Below, one piece after another: positions 1 to 11,795 of a stretch of 64,000 bases of DNA; the first letter of the stretch is position 1; every line of letters begins with the position of its first letter. A program made the translations under genes and the position numbers. Origin of the DNA: Cyclina sinensis (taxonomy: Eukaryota > Mollusca > Bivalvia > Venerida > Veneridae); NCBI GenBank assembly GCA_012932295.1, contig JAAONU010000016.1, positions 16,459,530-16,523,529 of the forward strand. The letters are read 5' to 3'. The notes beneath the pieces are model-generated. The model was not told where the DNA came from, did no database searches, and saw nothing but the letters and a program-made list of their open reading frames with translations.

Positions 1-1240
1 TTCTTACAACGCGAAAATGTGTCTAGGGAATTGTTAATGTTCGAATACTTCCATTTGCCTGATCTGACGTTATTTATGACGTTTTGAAGGTCAGTGTCCT
101 TGGCTGTTGCTTGAATTATCTCTTTCATAGTCATAGCTTTTGGAATGTCATGATTTGCTAAGAATGACACATATTCTTCAGCAATAGTTGACATCGCATT
201 ACATTTTCCAAGCTGTGGATGTCTGCTTAGGTAATCAGACATATTTGATTCACCTGGCTTGTATATGACCTTGAAATCGTATGTCAGTAAGCGCATTCTC
301 CAACGTTCTAGTCTTGCAGGTGGCTTTGACCTTGGATTGTTATAGATATGTTCAAGAGCTTTTCCATCACTAATCAGTGTAAATTTATGTCCAAATAAGT
401 AAATAGGCCAGTGCTCTATGGCCCAAACGATTGCTAGATTTTCCTTTTCAGTTTGTGAGTATCTTGTTTCGACCTCTATCAGCGATTTACTTGCATAGCA
501 CACAACTTTTCCATTTTGTAGCATCACGGCTGCGACTCCAACTGGACTTGCATCTACTATTACTTCAGTTTCCTTCTGTGGGTCAAAGTACGTCATTACT
601 GTGTCACTGCTAAGTACAGTTTTCAGTTTTTGAAACGAAGATTCTTGTTCGCTTTCCCATGACCATTTAGCATTTTTCTTGGTCAGTCTTCGCAAAGGCT
701 CTGTTATAGTGGAATAATTTGGTATAAAGCGCGATACATAGTTCGTCATGGCAAGAAAACTTCTGACTTCCGATACATTTTTGGGTGCTTGTGTGTTTTT
801 GATCGTTTCTACTTTCTTTGGATCTGCTGACATGCCAGATTCTCCAAATACGTAACCAAAAAATTCTAGCTTTCTCTTGTTGAATTCGCATTTTTGTTTA
901 TTTAGTGTGAGATTCTTCTGCTGAAGTCTTTGTAGGACTGCTTCGAGTCTTTTGTCATGCTCTTCTTGTGTCTTTGCAAACACGATTACGTCATCGCTTA
1001 TGTTTCTTACACCTTCTAGCCCTTCGAGTGCTGTGCGTAGAGCATTCTGAAAAATTTCTGCTGCACTGTTGATGCCAAAACTTAGATGTTTGTATCTGCG
1101 AAGCCCTACATGCGTTGTGAAAGTAGTTATGTTTCGTGATTTCTCAGAGAGTTCTAGCTGGTGATAACCTTGGTTCAAGTCTAATTTCAAAAATATGCGA
1201 GCTCCATTCAGATCAACTATCATATCGTCTATGGTTGGTA
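1..1240 (-). pseudogene. Reverse transcriptase and RNase H of the gypsy element (open at left edge)
   Basis: The minus strand reads openly from about 1238 to the window edge. RT motifs in order are FLKLDLNQGYHQLEL (first catalytic Asp), a FGINSAAEIFQ motif, and ISDDVIVF, the form of the polymerase YxDD box common in K02A2.6-like gypsy elements. The RNase H domain follows with VDASPVGVAAVM and later ESNMSDYLSRHP, a typical end of RNase H. The last codons at the edge are the linker before integrase. No stop is seen inside this part. The only lesion near it is the 2-nt insertion at its start. Confidence 0.85.
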
Positions 1241-2038
1241 TTATGTGTGTCGAGTTCTTTTTATGGCTTGATTCGGTTGTCTCATGTCCACACAGATTCT
1301 TATCTCATTGGTTTTGCTTTTAGGTTTTGGTGCGATAACTATTGGTGAAACCCAGTCTGTAGGTCCTTCTACCTTTTCAATGATGTCTAGTCTCTCTAAA
1401 CGAGCAAGTTCATCCTCAACTTGTTGTCTAAGATGAAATGGTATGCGTCTGTGTGGTTGTGTCACAGGTTGTACGTTTGAGTCAATGTGCAATTCCACCT
1501 TAGTGTCTTTCATCTTGCCGATTCCAGTGAAAACTGTTTTGTATTTGTCACAGAGCTCATTGACCTTGCTTGTATTGAGAGTGTTGATTTCAGGTATAAC
1601 TTGAAGATCTACAGATGTTGAATATGATAATAAGTTTCCACTTTGACCTTTGGCTATGAATATAGGCGCTGTAACAATCTTGTTTTCCGTTTCTATTGTT
1701 GCTTGAAATTTGCCTAATATTTTGACTGAAGTTGCACCATATGCATAAACTTTTGTGTCTGTTTTGCTGAGTTTGATTTTGCTTTTGAGCTTATTGTATG
1801 TTTGTTCATCTATGACATTTATTGACGAGCCTGTGTCGATGAGAACCTTCAATGGATGACCATTTACGTGAACTTGAATTTTCGGTCTCCGTGATTGAAC
1901 TGAATTTATGTTTTCACATGACAATATAAATGAATAGTTGGTTTCTGCTTGGATATTGTCATTTTTGTTTTCGCTTTGGCTGCTGTCATCACTGTTTAGA
2001 TTATGAACCGCTTTGTTCATCTTTTTTGAACGGCACAC
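1241..2038 (-). pseudogene. Retrotransposon aspartic protease and start of reverse transcriptase
   Basis: The frame encodes 265 residues. The retropepsin active-site motif LIDTGSSINVID lies about 90 residues in and is followed by a YAYGAT flap-region motif. The second half is the N-terminal part of a gypsy reverse transcriptase, with PHRRIPFHLR, LERLDIIEKVEGPTDWVSP and RICVDMRQPN. The frame stops at RTRHT. The expected RT continuation starts at once in another frame, and an extra AC dinucleotide in a short CACACA run explains the shift. The protease would cut the Gag-Pol polyprotein. Here it is a relic. Confidence 0.85.
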
Positions 2039-2735
2039 CCTTTCAAAGTGATTTTCTTATTGCAGTAGGTACATGTTTTTCCTGCTGCTGGGCATCTGGT
2101 GCCTGTCTTGTGCGGAAAGTCATATCCACAGTATCTGCATTGTATTTGCTTTCTTCTGGGCGTATCGACTGTTTGCCTCTGTTGACATGTCTTGGTGATC
2201 TTTTTTGAGTTAGTCTTTCTTGTAGACTTCAATGCATATGATTCCTGTTTTGTTGGATTTTCTATTTCTGATGCTTGCTTGTCAGATAGTTCCAATACTC
2301 TGGCTTCTTGTATCAGGCTATCTAGTGACATGTCTGCTTTAAGTGCTTTTCTTCTTAGTCTTGTAGATTTACAGCCTTGAATTATTTGTGTCTTAATTTC
2401 TCTGTTTCTGTCACTAATTTCACAGTTCTCAGACAGCTTTCTTAGACGGGTGTAGAAACTGTCCATAGATTCGTCACTGTTTTGCATGGCTTGTCTGAAT
2501 TGTAGACTTCATATTCTATACATTTCTTTGGACTGAAGTATTCGGTGAGCTTTTCGACAGCTGTTTTGTAGTCATCCCCTGTGTCTTGGAGTGTGTCGAA
2601 TATGTCGTTGACTTCTTCGCCAGCATAATGTAATAACAATGCACGTTGTCGCTTTGTGTTTTTAATGTCCAGCCCTATAAGTAGGTTATCTAGCCTACTA
2701 CACCACTTTTTCCAACGAGAGAGTACAAAGATGCT
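2017..2735 (-). pseudogene. Gag-like region of the gypsy element, frame-broken
   Basis: Two overlapping minus-strand frames (2442-2639 and 2017-2487) together look like one retrotransposon Gag. The upstream frame carries a W-K-K-W motif near 2715 and the YFSPKK motif that is common in this Gag type. The downstream frame opens with MQNSDESMDSFYTRLRKL, which normally continues the same helix-rich capsid region. The change of frame near 2450-2490 therefore looks like an indel. Further on, around 2040-2140, a Cys cluster (CRYCGYDFPH, then CTYCNKK) resembles a doubled zinc knuckle that binds nucleic acid. The N-terminus stops at an in-frame stop near 2740. Confidence 0.7.
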
Positions 2736-3029
2736 GCATTATAATAAGGCGGGGCTAACTATAAATGACAGGTATAGAATTACAAAGTTACAAGTTATAG
2801 ACACTACACTACGAATCACAGCATAACAAAATAACAGTGAACTAAGAAAAAAGTGATTGGTCCCATCATTTTTCCTTCTTTATTCAATTAAGATAAAATG
2901 GGATTTAATGAAATGTGATTTAACCGAAAATGCAGTTGAGCGAACAGTTTTCACAATCCCATAATGTATTTAACAGTGAAATAAAGATGCAGTATAGCAA
3001 AACGCTGTCAAACAGGTGTTTTTACACCT

Positions 3030-3392
3030 CTTTGAGTGATACCTGTTGCTCATCAGGGGTCAAGGTTTAATAAATATAGGTCAGTGGGAAGGTCAGATCC
3101 AAAGGGGGTTGTGTCCAAGTATAAAGTAAATCGACTTAGTAATATGGAAGTTATGGTTAATGTGAAAGTTTCTGGACAATTGGATCTTCAAGGTGAAGGT
3201 CCTTCAGTGGTCAAGGTCAAACAAATATAAGTCAGTGGGAAGGCCTTGTCCAAAGGGGTGTTGTGTCAAGTATGAAGTAAATCAACTTACTAATGAGAAA
3301 CTTATTGCCAAGGTTAAAGTTTTCGGACAGACAGACTGATGGATGAACAGTTCAAAAACTACATGTATATGCCTCCCTTTGAGGGCATAAAA
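3030..3392 (-). repeat. Tandem-core interspersed element, GGGAGGCATATAG family, reverse orientation
   Basis: This is the reverse complement of the family seen at 42029-43036 and 56312-56685. The head (a palindrome-like ATGCCCTC..GAGGCATAT) lies at 3375-3392, and the tandem core runs leftward. Two or more copies of a unit of about 150 bp contain phrases such as TCCAAAGGGGGTTGTGTCCA and GTCAAACAAATATA. Short reading frames here come from the repeat and are not genes. Confidence 0.7.
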
Positions 3393-3835
3393 AGACCCAG
3401 AACCAACAAGGCCTAATACCATAAAGGCCTGTTTACAGGATAAGTTAAAGGAAATTAACCTTAACCAAAAGATAAAACATGCTTGTTATTAAATTTAATT
3501 GAAAATACATTGAACAGTGTAGGTTATTTGCAAAATGAGCATATGCAATATGTATGTATCTGAAAATCAACTAAGTACAAGTCAGTACTTACGATAAAAC
3601 CTAATTTACATTTATATACAACTATGAAAAGTAAATTTACAATGAAATAAGCATTTATAAAACAGAAACAAAACAAGAAATAGTTTTATACAAACAATAT
3701 TTCAACAACAAAAAAATATCAAAGAGAACATGTTTCACCACATTAATGTCAGTTGTGGATATTTTTTGTGACAATAACATTTTCTTTGTCACTTTGATAA
3801 TAACCTACCTATTAGGTTTACCTTTGTTTTTATAC
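3393..3835. other. AT-rich stretch with no recognised feature
   Basis: No convincing coding frame, RNA or repeat was recognised. It lies between a tandem-core element and a possible inverted-repeat element. Confidence 0.4.
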
Positions 3836-3837
3836 AA

Positions 3838-4790
3838 TGTGGGCCTTACTGGTCAAGGCTGTTTTTGACCAGGCCATACATGTGAACTCTCCCGATTCTG
3901 GCGGTAAACTACCGATTTTGGGCAATCAAAATCCCCCTCCGGCTCGGGGCTTACATTCTACCGACTTTTTTCATAACATCCAAAAAAAAAATTAAATTAC
4001 AAACACCTGAGTGATGTTGATGAATGTAAACAATATTTTGACTGGTTTACCTATAACGCTACGTGTACAACACTGCTGTATATTGGAAAATGAGACCCAG
4101 TCTAATTACACCTTGACCTTAGTATTGGAAAGTTTTATTGTTTGTATATTGTCAGTTTGACACTTAAAGCGCTTCCAGTTATGAAGTTGTTAATTGCCAG
4201 GCAGATAAGGCACACATCAAAGACACAAGGGAGACTAGAAACTGGTAATTTCTGTACTTCCACTGCCACAAGCAATACAGACCCCGAAATATTGTACTGT
4301 ACTGTTATATCAAAACTGTCAAAAGTGAAACGAACCATAGCCTATCGAATAGGACTCTGAATGTATTGTTGTGCATGAAATTCTGTTGCCAACTGTTATG
4401 ACTTCCATGTGACCACGGAACTGTGTGGTGTAGTGGAAAAGTCAAGTGTCAAAAGGGAGAGTGTGAAGAGAAAAGGTACCAGTGTTCAACTTGAGTGTAA
4501 ATAAGACAAATTTGACTGTTAACTAGCTGATAAAGGTAGAGTGACTATTCAGTGTTAATAATGAATGTTTACTGTTTATTTTTTGATACATATTAAACCG
4601 GTAACAGTTTCTTTCTGTTATCAATACATTTTTTAGCATCTGTACTTGGACCATGCCTGAAATAATGTTGTGTCGGTAAATCTCCCACTTGACAGACCCA
4701 ATCTCCCTACTTTCTGAGCCAGATCTCCCTACTTGGCACCGGGAAAAGTTCACATGTATGCCAGGCTTTTTTGGTTGTGGGCCATTCTGA
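3838..4790. mobile_element. Possible nonautonomous DNA transposon with degenerate terminal inverted repeats
   Basis: The left end contains CCATACATGTGAACTCTCCC (about 3874). The right end contains GGGAAAAGTTCACATGTATG (about 4741), its approximate inverted complement. Both are flanked by GGGCC-like sequence and by paired CTCCC/GGGAG runs. The interior is AT-rich without a believable gene. The inverted pairing is clear over about 13-20 nt and weak beyond that, so the exact ends and family are uncertain. Confidence 0.4.
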
Positions 4791-5458
4791 CCCAATACCT
4801 TATCATTTGACAAAAGCTGAGTTGAAGGTAGTCTTAGTATTTCGCCTCCGAAAAAGAACCAGTTATACAGGCTGATATTTAATGTGTCTAATCCTAAAGG
4901 TTGAACAACTAGAAAATATCAGATCTATAAACGTTTTCTTTTTTTCTGTTTTTAAAATGCCTGTCGGAGACGGGACGTATTATGGGATCACCATGGCGGG
5001 CGGTTGGGCCAGCAGACAAGCAGCATCCAGATGTTTAAACTCCTCTTTAATCAAAAGTTATTGACTTGAAACTTCATAGGTGGATATAGATCTCATTAAG
5101 AGTGCATTGCACAAGAACTATCACTCTGCACTTCTTGAATTTGGAGTTATTCACCTATGTTTAATTTTCTTTTCCAGAGCATAACTCCAACACAATCAAA
5201 ACTATTGACTTGAAATTTCATAGATGGATAGATCTCATTGAGATGAACTGCAGTACAGAAGAACCATTACTCAGCACTTTTTGATTTTGGAGTTATTCCC
5301 CTTTGTTTAATTTTCTTGTCTGGAGCATAACTCCAACACTATCAAAGCTATTGACTTTAATCTTCATAGGTGGATAGATCTATTTGAGACGGAGTGCACT
5401 GCACAAGAACCGTAACTCTATACTTCATGATTTTGGAGTTATTCCCCTTTGCTTCATT

Positions 5459-7233
5459 TTTTAGCTCACCTGAGGACAATGTCCTCAAAGTGAGCTTTTG
5501 TGATGGCCCATTGTCCGTCTTCCATCATCCGTGCATCCGTCTGTCCTTCCATCCATCAACAATTCCTTAAAACAACTTCGCCTCCTAAACCACTTGTCTA
5601 AATTTGTTCAAACTTTGCAGGGGTGTTCCTTGCATGAAGCTCTACCAAATTTGTTCAAAGAATTCAATTCCATCAAGAACTCTGGTTGCTATGGCAATTG
5701 AAAGGAAAAACTTTGAAAATCTTCTTGTCACAAACCACAAGGCCCTGAGCCTTAAGATTTGGTATATAGCATTGTCAAGTGGACCTCTATCAAGTTTGTT
5801 CAAATTATGCCCCTGGGGTCAAATTTGGCCCCACCACGGGGGTTAATTGATTTTACATAGGCTTATATAGTGAAACTTTAAAATTTTCTTGTCTGAAACC
5901 ACAAGGCCCTGAGCCTTAAGATTTAGTATGTAGCATTGTCTAGTGGACCTCTACCAAGTTTGTTCAAATTCTGCCCCTGGGGTCAAATTTGGCCCCGCCC
6001 TGGGGGTCAACTTATTTAACATAGTGAAAATCTTCTTGTCTGAAACCACAAGGACCTGACCCTTCAGATTTTGTATGTAGCATTGTCATGTGGACCTCTA
6101 CCAAGTTTGTTCAAATTATACCGCTACGGTCAAATTTGGCCCTGCCCCATGGGGTCAATCGATTTTACATAGGCTTATATAGTGAAACTTTAAAAATCTT
6201 CTTGTCTGAAACCACAAGGCCCTGAGCCTTAAGGTGTGGTATGTAGCATTGTCGTGTAGATCTCTACCAAGTTTGTTCAAATTATGCCTCTGGGGTTAAA
6301 TTTGGCCCCGCCCCAGGGGTCGATTGATTTTACACAGGGAAAACTTTGAAAATCTTCTTGTCTGAAACCACAATGCCTAGAGCTTAGATATTTGGCATTT
6401 AGCACCCTCTAATGGAACTCTACAAAAATTGTTCAAATTATTTCCCTGGGGTCAAAATTGGCCCCGCCCCAGGGGTCACTTCATTTTACATAGACTTATG
6501 TAGCAAATCTTTAAAAATCTTCTTCTCAGAAACCACAATGCCTACAGTTTAAATATTTGGTAAGTAGCATTGTCTAGTGGATGTCTACCAAGTTCGTTCA
6601 AATTATGTTTCCTGGGTCAAAATTAGCCACGCCCGAGGGTTCTCTTAGTTTACATAGCTACATGTAGATTTATATAGGAAAAAGATGAAAAATAATTTTT
6701 CTCCGAAACTAATAGGACTAGACCTTAGATATTTGGTGTGGAGTATTGTGTAGAGAACCTTTACCAGTATTGTTTAAATGTCAAAATTGACCCTGCCCTG
6801 GGGGCCCTTAATATGTAAAAAAGGAAAAACTTTAAAAATCTTCTTGTCTGAAACCACAATGCCTAGAATTTTAAAATTTGTCATGAAGCAAGCTTTATCA
6901 AGCTTTTTCAAATTATTAGATTAGGTTAAAGGTCACGGAGGCTAAAAATAGATTTATCTACTGTACCTCATAGAGCCTTCATTTATAGACCAATATCTTT
7001 GATATTCAGTATATAGGTTCCTTGCATGGACCTCTACCCATGAGTAGGGTTTGAGGTCACTGGGTCAAGGTCACCATAGCTTATAATAGATATTTCTACT
7101 TTCTGTCATAGAGCCTTTATTTATTGACTGATATTTACATATTTGGTTTGTAGGCAATAAAATACTGCTTAACAGCAAACCTACTGCCAAAGTACTCAGG
7201 TGAGCGATCCAGGGCCATCATGGCCCTCTTGTT
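5459..7233 (+). mobile_element. AGCTCACCTGAG-family tandem-core element, copy 1
   Basis: The head is a hairpin (TTTTAGCTCACCTGAGGAC paired with GTCCTCAAAGTGAGCTTT), followed by GTCCGTCT-like runs. The core is a series of about 110-150-bp degenerate repeats with GAAACCACAAGGCCCTGAG, CTCTACCAAGTTTGTTCAAA and GGTCAAATTTGGCCCCGCCC. The tail GGTGAGCGATCC, palindrome GGGCCATCATGGCCC and CTTGTT ends at 7233. It is inserted in the tandem array of the element at 4958-9842. It holds no gene. Confidence 0.8.
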
Positions 7234-7491
7234 TACTCAGAGTGTAGTTCCAACACTGTCAAACCTAATGACTTGAAACATCATAGGTGGATAGATCTCA
7301 TGGAGACGGAGTGCACAGAGTGCACGGAGTGCAGTGCACAAGAACCATTCCTCTGCACTTCATGATTTTGGAGTTATTCCCCTTTGTTTAATTTTCTTGT
7401 CCAACACTATCCAAGCTCTTGACTTGAAACTTCATAGGTGGATAGATCTCAATGAGCCAGAGTGCAGTGCACAAGAACCATTACTCTGCCT

Positions 7492-9412
7492 TTTAGCTCA
7501 CCTGGCACAAAGTGCCAGAGTGAGCTTTTGTCAAACCCCAATGTCCAGTGTGCTTCGTGCGTCATGAGGCGTCAACAATTTCATTCAAACGGCATCTCCT
7601 CTGCAACCACTGGGCCAAATTCAATGGAACTTGCATGAGATGTTCCTTGCATGAAGCTCTTCCAAAGTTGTTCCATGCAGAACTCTGGTTGCCATGGCAA
7701 ACAAAACCCTTGGGTCAGAACTGGCCCCGCCCTGGGGGTCACTTGATTTTACATAGAGTTACATAGGGAAAACTTCAAAAGTCTTCTTATCAGAAACCAC
7801 AACACATGGAGCTTAGATATTTGGTATGCAGCATTGTCTAGTAAACCTCTACCAAGATTGTCCAAATCATGGCCCCTGGGTCAAAACTGGCCCCACACAG
7901 GGGTTTCATGTTTTACATAGAGTTATATAGGAAAAAACTTTAAAATCTTCTTGTCAGAAACCACAAGGCCTAGAGCTTAGGTATTTGGTGTTCAGCATTA
8001 TCTTGTAGACCTCTACCAAGATTGTTCTAATCATGGCCCCAGGGTCAAAATTGGCTTTGCCAAAGGGGTCACGTGTTTTACATAGAGTTATATAGGAAAA
8101 TCTTAAAAAATCTTCTTCTCAGAAACCGCAAGGTCTGGAGCTGAGATATTTGGTACAAGGCATCATCTAGTGGATCTCTACAAAGATTGTTCAAATTATG
8201 GCCCCTTGGTCAAAACTGGCCCCACACAGGGGCTTACCTAATTTACATAAAGTTATATAGGGAAAACTTTAAAAATCTTCTTGTCAGAAACCACAAGGCA
8301 CGGAGATTAGATATTTGGTGTTGAGCATTGTCTAGTAGACCTCTACCAAGATTGTTCAAATCATGGCCCCTGGGTCAAAATTGACTACGTGTTTTACATA
8401 GAGTTATATAGTAAATTCTTTAAAAATCTTCTTGTCAGAAACTGCAAGGCCTGGAGCTTAGATATTTTGTATGAGGCATCATCTAGTGGATCTCTACAAA
8501 GATTGTTCAAATTATGACCCTAGGATCAGAACTAGAATTACAGTGTATATAGGGAAAACTTTAAAAATCTTCTTGTAAGAAACTACAAGGCATGGAGCTT
8601 GGTGTCGAGCATTGTCTAGTAGACCTCTACCAAGATTATTCAAATCATGGCCCCTGGGTCAAAATTGACCCTGCCCAAGGGGACATGTTTTACATAGAGT
8701 TATATAGCAAAAAACTTTAAAAATCTTTTTGTCAGAAACTGCAAGGCCTGGAGCTTAGATATTTGGTAGTATGCACTGTGATCACAGTGGGGTCATCCCC
8801 CCTCCCCTGGGGGTCACTCCCCCCCCCCCACCCCAAAAAAAATTTTTTTTTTCATTTTTAAGTTTTTCGCTATGGCAATAACATTTGGATCATTTGTACA
8901 GTTTTTCAAGATGATTTCAAAAACATTATTCCTTGACCTATATTTTTGACCTACTGACCTACTTTTTTGTTTTTTAGCTACAGCGATGAAATTTGGACCA
9001 TGTGCACAGTTTTTCATTTCGATTTCAAAAATGTCATTGCATGACCTATATTTTTGACTTACTGACCTACTTTTTGTTTTTGGAGCTATGGCATTGAAAT
9101 TTGGACCAGTTGTACAGTTTTTTGTTCCGATTTTAAAAAAGTCATCGCATGACCTGTATTTTTGACCTACTGACCTACTTTTTGTTTTAAAGCTTCAGCA
9201 ATGAAATTTGGGCTGTGTGTACAGCTTTTTGTTCCAATTCAAAAATCTCGTCTTATCACCTATATTTTGACCTACTGACCTATGTTCTTGTTTTTGGAGC
9301 TATGGCAATGAAATTGCATTGGTCCATTTCTGTGATATGCATCATTACATTCATAAAAATTTCTTTCATCTTTGAACCCAGGTAAGCACTTTAGGGCCAT
9401 TGGCCCTCTTGT
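7492..9412 (+). mobile_element. AGCTCACCTGAG-family tandem-core element, copy 2
   Basis: The head TTTTAGCTCACCTGGCACAA pairs with TTGTGCCAGAGTGAGC-like sequence. The core repeats the CAGAAACCACAAGG / CTCTACCAAGATTGTTCAAA / GGGTCAAAATTGGCC unit and passes at 8800-9370 into a second repeat type of about 110 bp (TGACCTACTGACCTACTTTT, GGAGCTATGGCAATGAAATT). The tail AGGGCCATTGGCCCTCTTGTC ends at 9412. The same combination of core types recurs inside 57719-60185. Confidence 0.75.
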
Positions 9413-10245
9413 CTTAATTTTCTTGTCCAGAAAATAACCCAACACTTTTTAAGCTATTGACTTGAAACTCATAATTATGTGGGTAGATCTCATTGAGATG
9501 AATTGCTGTAACACAAGAACCATCACTCTGCACTTCTTGATTTTGGAGTTATTCCCCTCTGTTTAATTTTCTTGTCCAGAGCATAACTCATACATTATCA
9601 AACTATTGACTTGAAACTTCATAGGTGGATAGATGTCATTGAGATGAATTGCAATGCACAAGAACCATCACTCTGCACTTCTTGATTTTGGAGTTATTCC
9701 CCTTTTTTAATTTTCTTGTGCAGAGCACAACTTCTACATTATCAAAGCTTTTGACTTGAAACTTCATAGGTGGATACATGTTATTGAAACAAATTGCTCA
9801 ATTGACGGGCGTATTTTGCTCCCCCTTGCGGTACTCTTGTTTTAAGCATAATAATGAATTAGGCTAAGAGAAGGGAGTAGATTTTATCACAGGCTTTCAG
9901 GAACTGTGAAAGACAGACCCTAGAATTCTGAAAATGTATGTTTAGCATTGACTAGTGGTATTTTTAAACTGAGACAATCTTGGGTAGTATTGGAATTCAA
10001 GACTGATCACACCCTGAAATTAGGTAGATGAACTTGAGATCATGATGTATGTTTCATTTTTATTTATGTTTTCATACTTTATAAAGTAAATTGAAAGAAA
10101 TGGAGAAGTTATTTTATGGTTTCAGACTATTAATTTAATGCAACAATTATCTCTGACATTATTTAGGTGATGTTTTAGTTATTTTTTTCCATAGCAGAAT
10201 TTTTGTATTGTATGTGTGATTTAATATCACATTTATTATTCTCTC

Positions 10246-11118
10246 TGAAAATCTTTGGGGGGAGCATATAGTTGCAACTTCATCTGTCCAGCGTCCATCT
10301 TTTAGCTTGTCCCATGTTCATCACAGTTTTTGTCTGGACCATAACTCACACACAAATAAAGATATCAGCATGAAACTTTGTACATGGATAGATATCTCTG
10401 AAGAGAAGTGCAGTGCACAAGAACCATTACTCTTCACTTTCTCGTTGTTGAGTTACTGCCTTTTGTTGATTTTTCAAACTTAATTTTTGTCCAGAGCATA
10501 ACTCTTAGACTGAAAGTGTTATAAATTTGAAATTTCATAGTTGGAAAGATTTCATGAAGGAGAAGTGCACTGCACAATAACTGTTGCTCTGCACAAAATT
10601 TTGGAGTTGTTGCCCTTTGTAAATTTTCATACTCAATGTTTGTCCAGAGTATTACTCTTACACTATAAGAGTTATCAACATGAAACTTCATAGGTGGATA
10701 GATCTTATGAAGGAGAAGTGCAGTGCACAAGACCCATCACTCATTTCTTCATTTTTTGAATTATCGCCCGTTGTTAATTTTCATACTTGAATTTTTTGCG
10801 GAGCATAACTCAAATATTACAAGAGATATCATCATAAAACTTCATAGGTGGATAGATCTTATCAAAGAGAAGTGCAGAGCATAAAAAAACAGTAACCTCC
10901 ATTGTATAATTTTTGAGTTGTTGCCCTGTGGTAATTTTCATCTCATACTTCCAGCTGCCACATTTCTGAAAGACTATAACAGTAATGAACATGAAACTGG
11001 ATAGATGTCATTGAGAAGAAGTGCAGTGCACAAGAACCATTTCTCTCTATTGCATAATTTTGGAGTTATTGCCCTTTATAAACTTTAATACTTCTATTTG
11101 TCCAGACTAATACTCATA
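10246..11118 (+). repeat. Tandem-core element, about 147-bp units
   Basis: The degenerate head CTTTGGGGGGAGCATATAG is followed by about six imperfect copies of a unit with GTCCAGAGCATAACTC, CATGAAACTTCATAGGTGG and GAAGTGCAGTGCACAAGAAC. The right end is cut or interrupted by the iteron MITE at 11129. The small minus-strand frames here (for example 10434-10730) repeat the unit and are not genes. Confidence 0.65.
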
Positions 11119-11128
11119 CACCCAATAT

Positions 11129-11785
11129 GGTGTACTGACATAATCCCCTTCGGACAAAATCCCCTTCACATACCCGGACAAAATCCCCTCCATGGGTGGA
11201 CATAATCCCCTTCATGTTTTTGCAAGGCTGGACAAAATCCCCTTACCTACCCGGACAAAATCCCCTTGTTTCATAGGTTTCTTCTGTATTATTATTCTCC
11301 ATAAAAATTGATGAATAATGAACTTTTGTTTTTTTATTTATAATTATGTAACAAGTTAACCTTTATAATTATATAAGCTTGATAAGACATATTTTTTTTA
11401 TTTGTTCAGATCAATAATCAACCAAATTATCATTAAAAACAATTTAATTAGTTATAATTGTGGTAAATTATCAACTGCATAACAAATATATTTGATTAGG
11501 CAGTTTCTTTAATTGTTTTAAATTGATTAGTATGAAAAACATTTTAATTAGTTTAACAGTGTTCATTTTAATTGTTTAAAATGATGACTTAATTCACTCA
11601 AGTAAAAGTCATACCCACTTTATAAACAGAAAATTCATCCAAGGGGGATTTTGTCCTAGGTAGCAATTTTATTGAGGGGATTTTGTCCACTTCAAAATTT
11701 CACACATGAAGGGGATTATGTCCACCCATGGAGGGGATTATGTCCAGATATACAAAAATACATGAAGGGGATTTTGTCTGACATT
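11129..11785. mobile_element. MITE with long inverted arms built of GGACAAAATCCCCTT iterons
   Basis: The left arm (11129-11273) has six copies of GGACAAAATCCCCTT or GGACATAATCCCCTT. The right arm (11636-11785) has five copies in the opposite direction. Between them is about 360 bp of very AT-rich sequence. The direct repeat CACCCAATAT flanks the element at 11119-11128 and 11786-11795 and reads as a 10-bp target-site duplication. A 9-11-bp duplication suggests a Mutator-like transposase acting in trans, which is inference. No coding capacity is seen. Confidence 0.7.
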
Positions 11786-11795
11786 CACCCAATAT

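Larger units (their letters stand above)
1..2735 (-). mobile_element. Ty3/gypsy-type LTR retrotransposon interior, decayed, cut by window edge
   Basis: Read right to left, the stretch holds a Gag region, a zinc-knuckle-like Cys cluster, an aspartic protease, a reverse transcriptase and RNase H in the Ty3/gypsy order. The protein-coding part begins near 2735 in the Gag and runs off the left edge after RNase H, so integrase and one LTR should lie left of position 1. At least two frame breaks separate the reading frames (near 2450-2490 in Gag and near 1240 in RT), so the copy is not intact. No LTR was recognised at the right end. It is a non-host insertion about 10 kb upstream of the macrodomain gene. 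Confidence 0.85.
4958..9842 (+). mobile_element. Tandem-core element with two nested insertions
   Basis: The head at about 4958 (ATGCCTGTCGGAGACGGGAC, hairpin-like) resembles the head at 52848. The tail at 9803-9842 (GACGGGCGTATTTTGCTCCC, then TACTCTTGTT) closes it. The core is a tandem array of about 145-bp units with the phrases GAGCATAACTCCAACAC and TTCATAGGTGGATAGATCTC, visible at 5060-5458, 7234-7491 and 9413-9800. The two gaps in this array are AGCTCACCTGAG-family elements (5459-7233 and 7492-9412) that landed inside it. The architecture recalls Helentron/HINE-like nonautonomous elements known in molluscs. That family assignment is inference. Confidence 0.65.
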
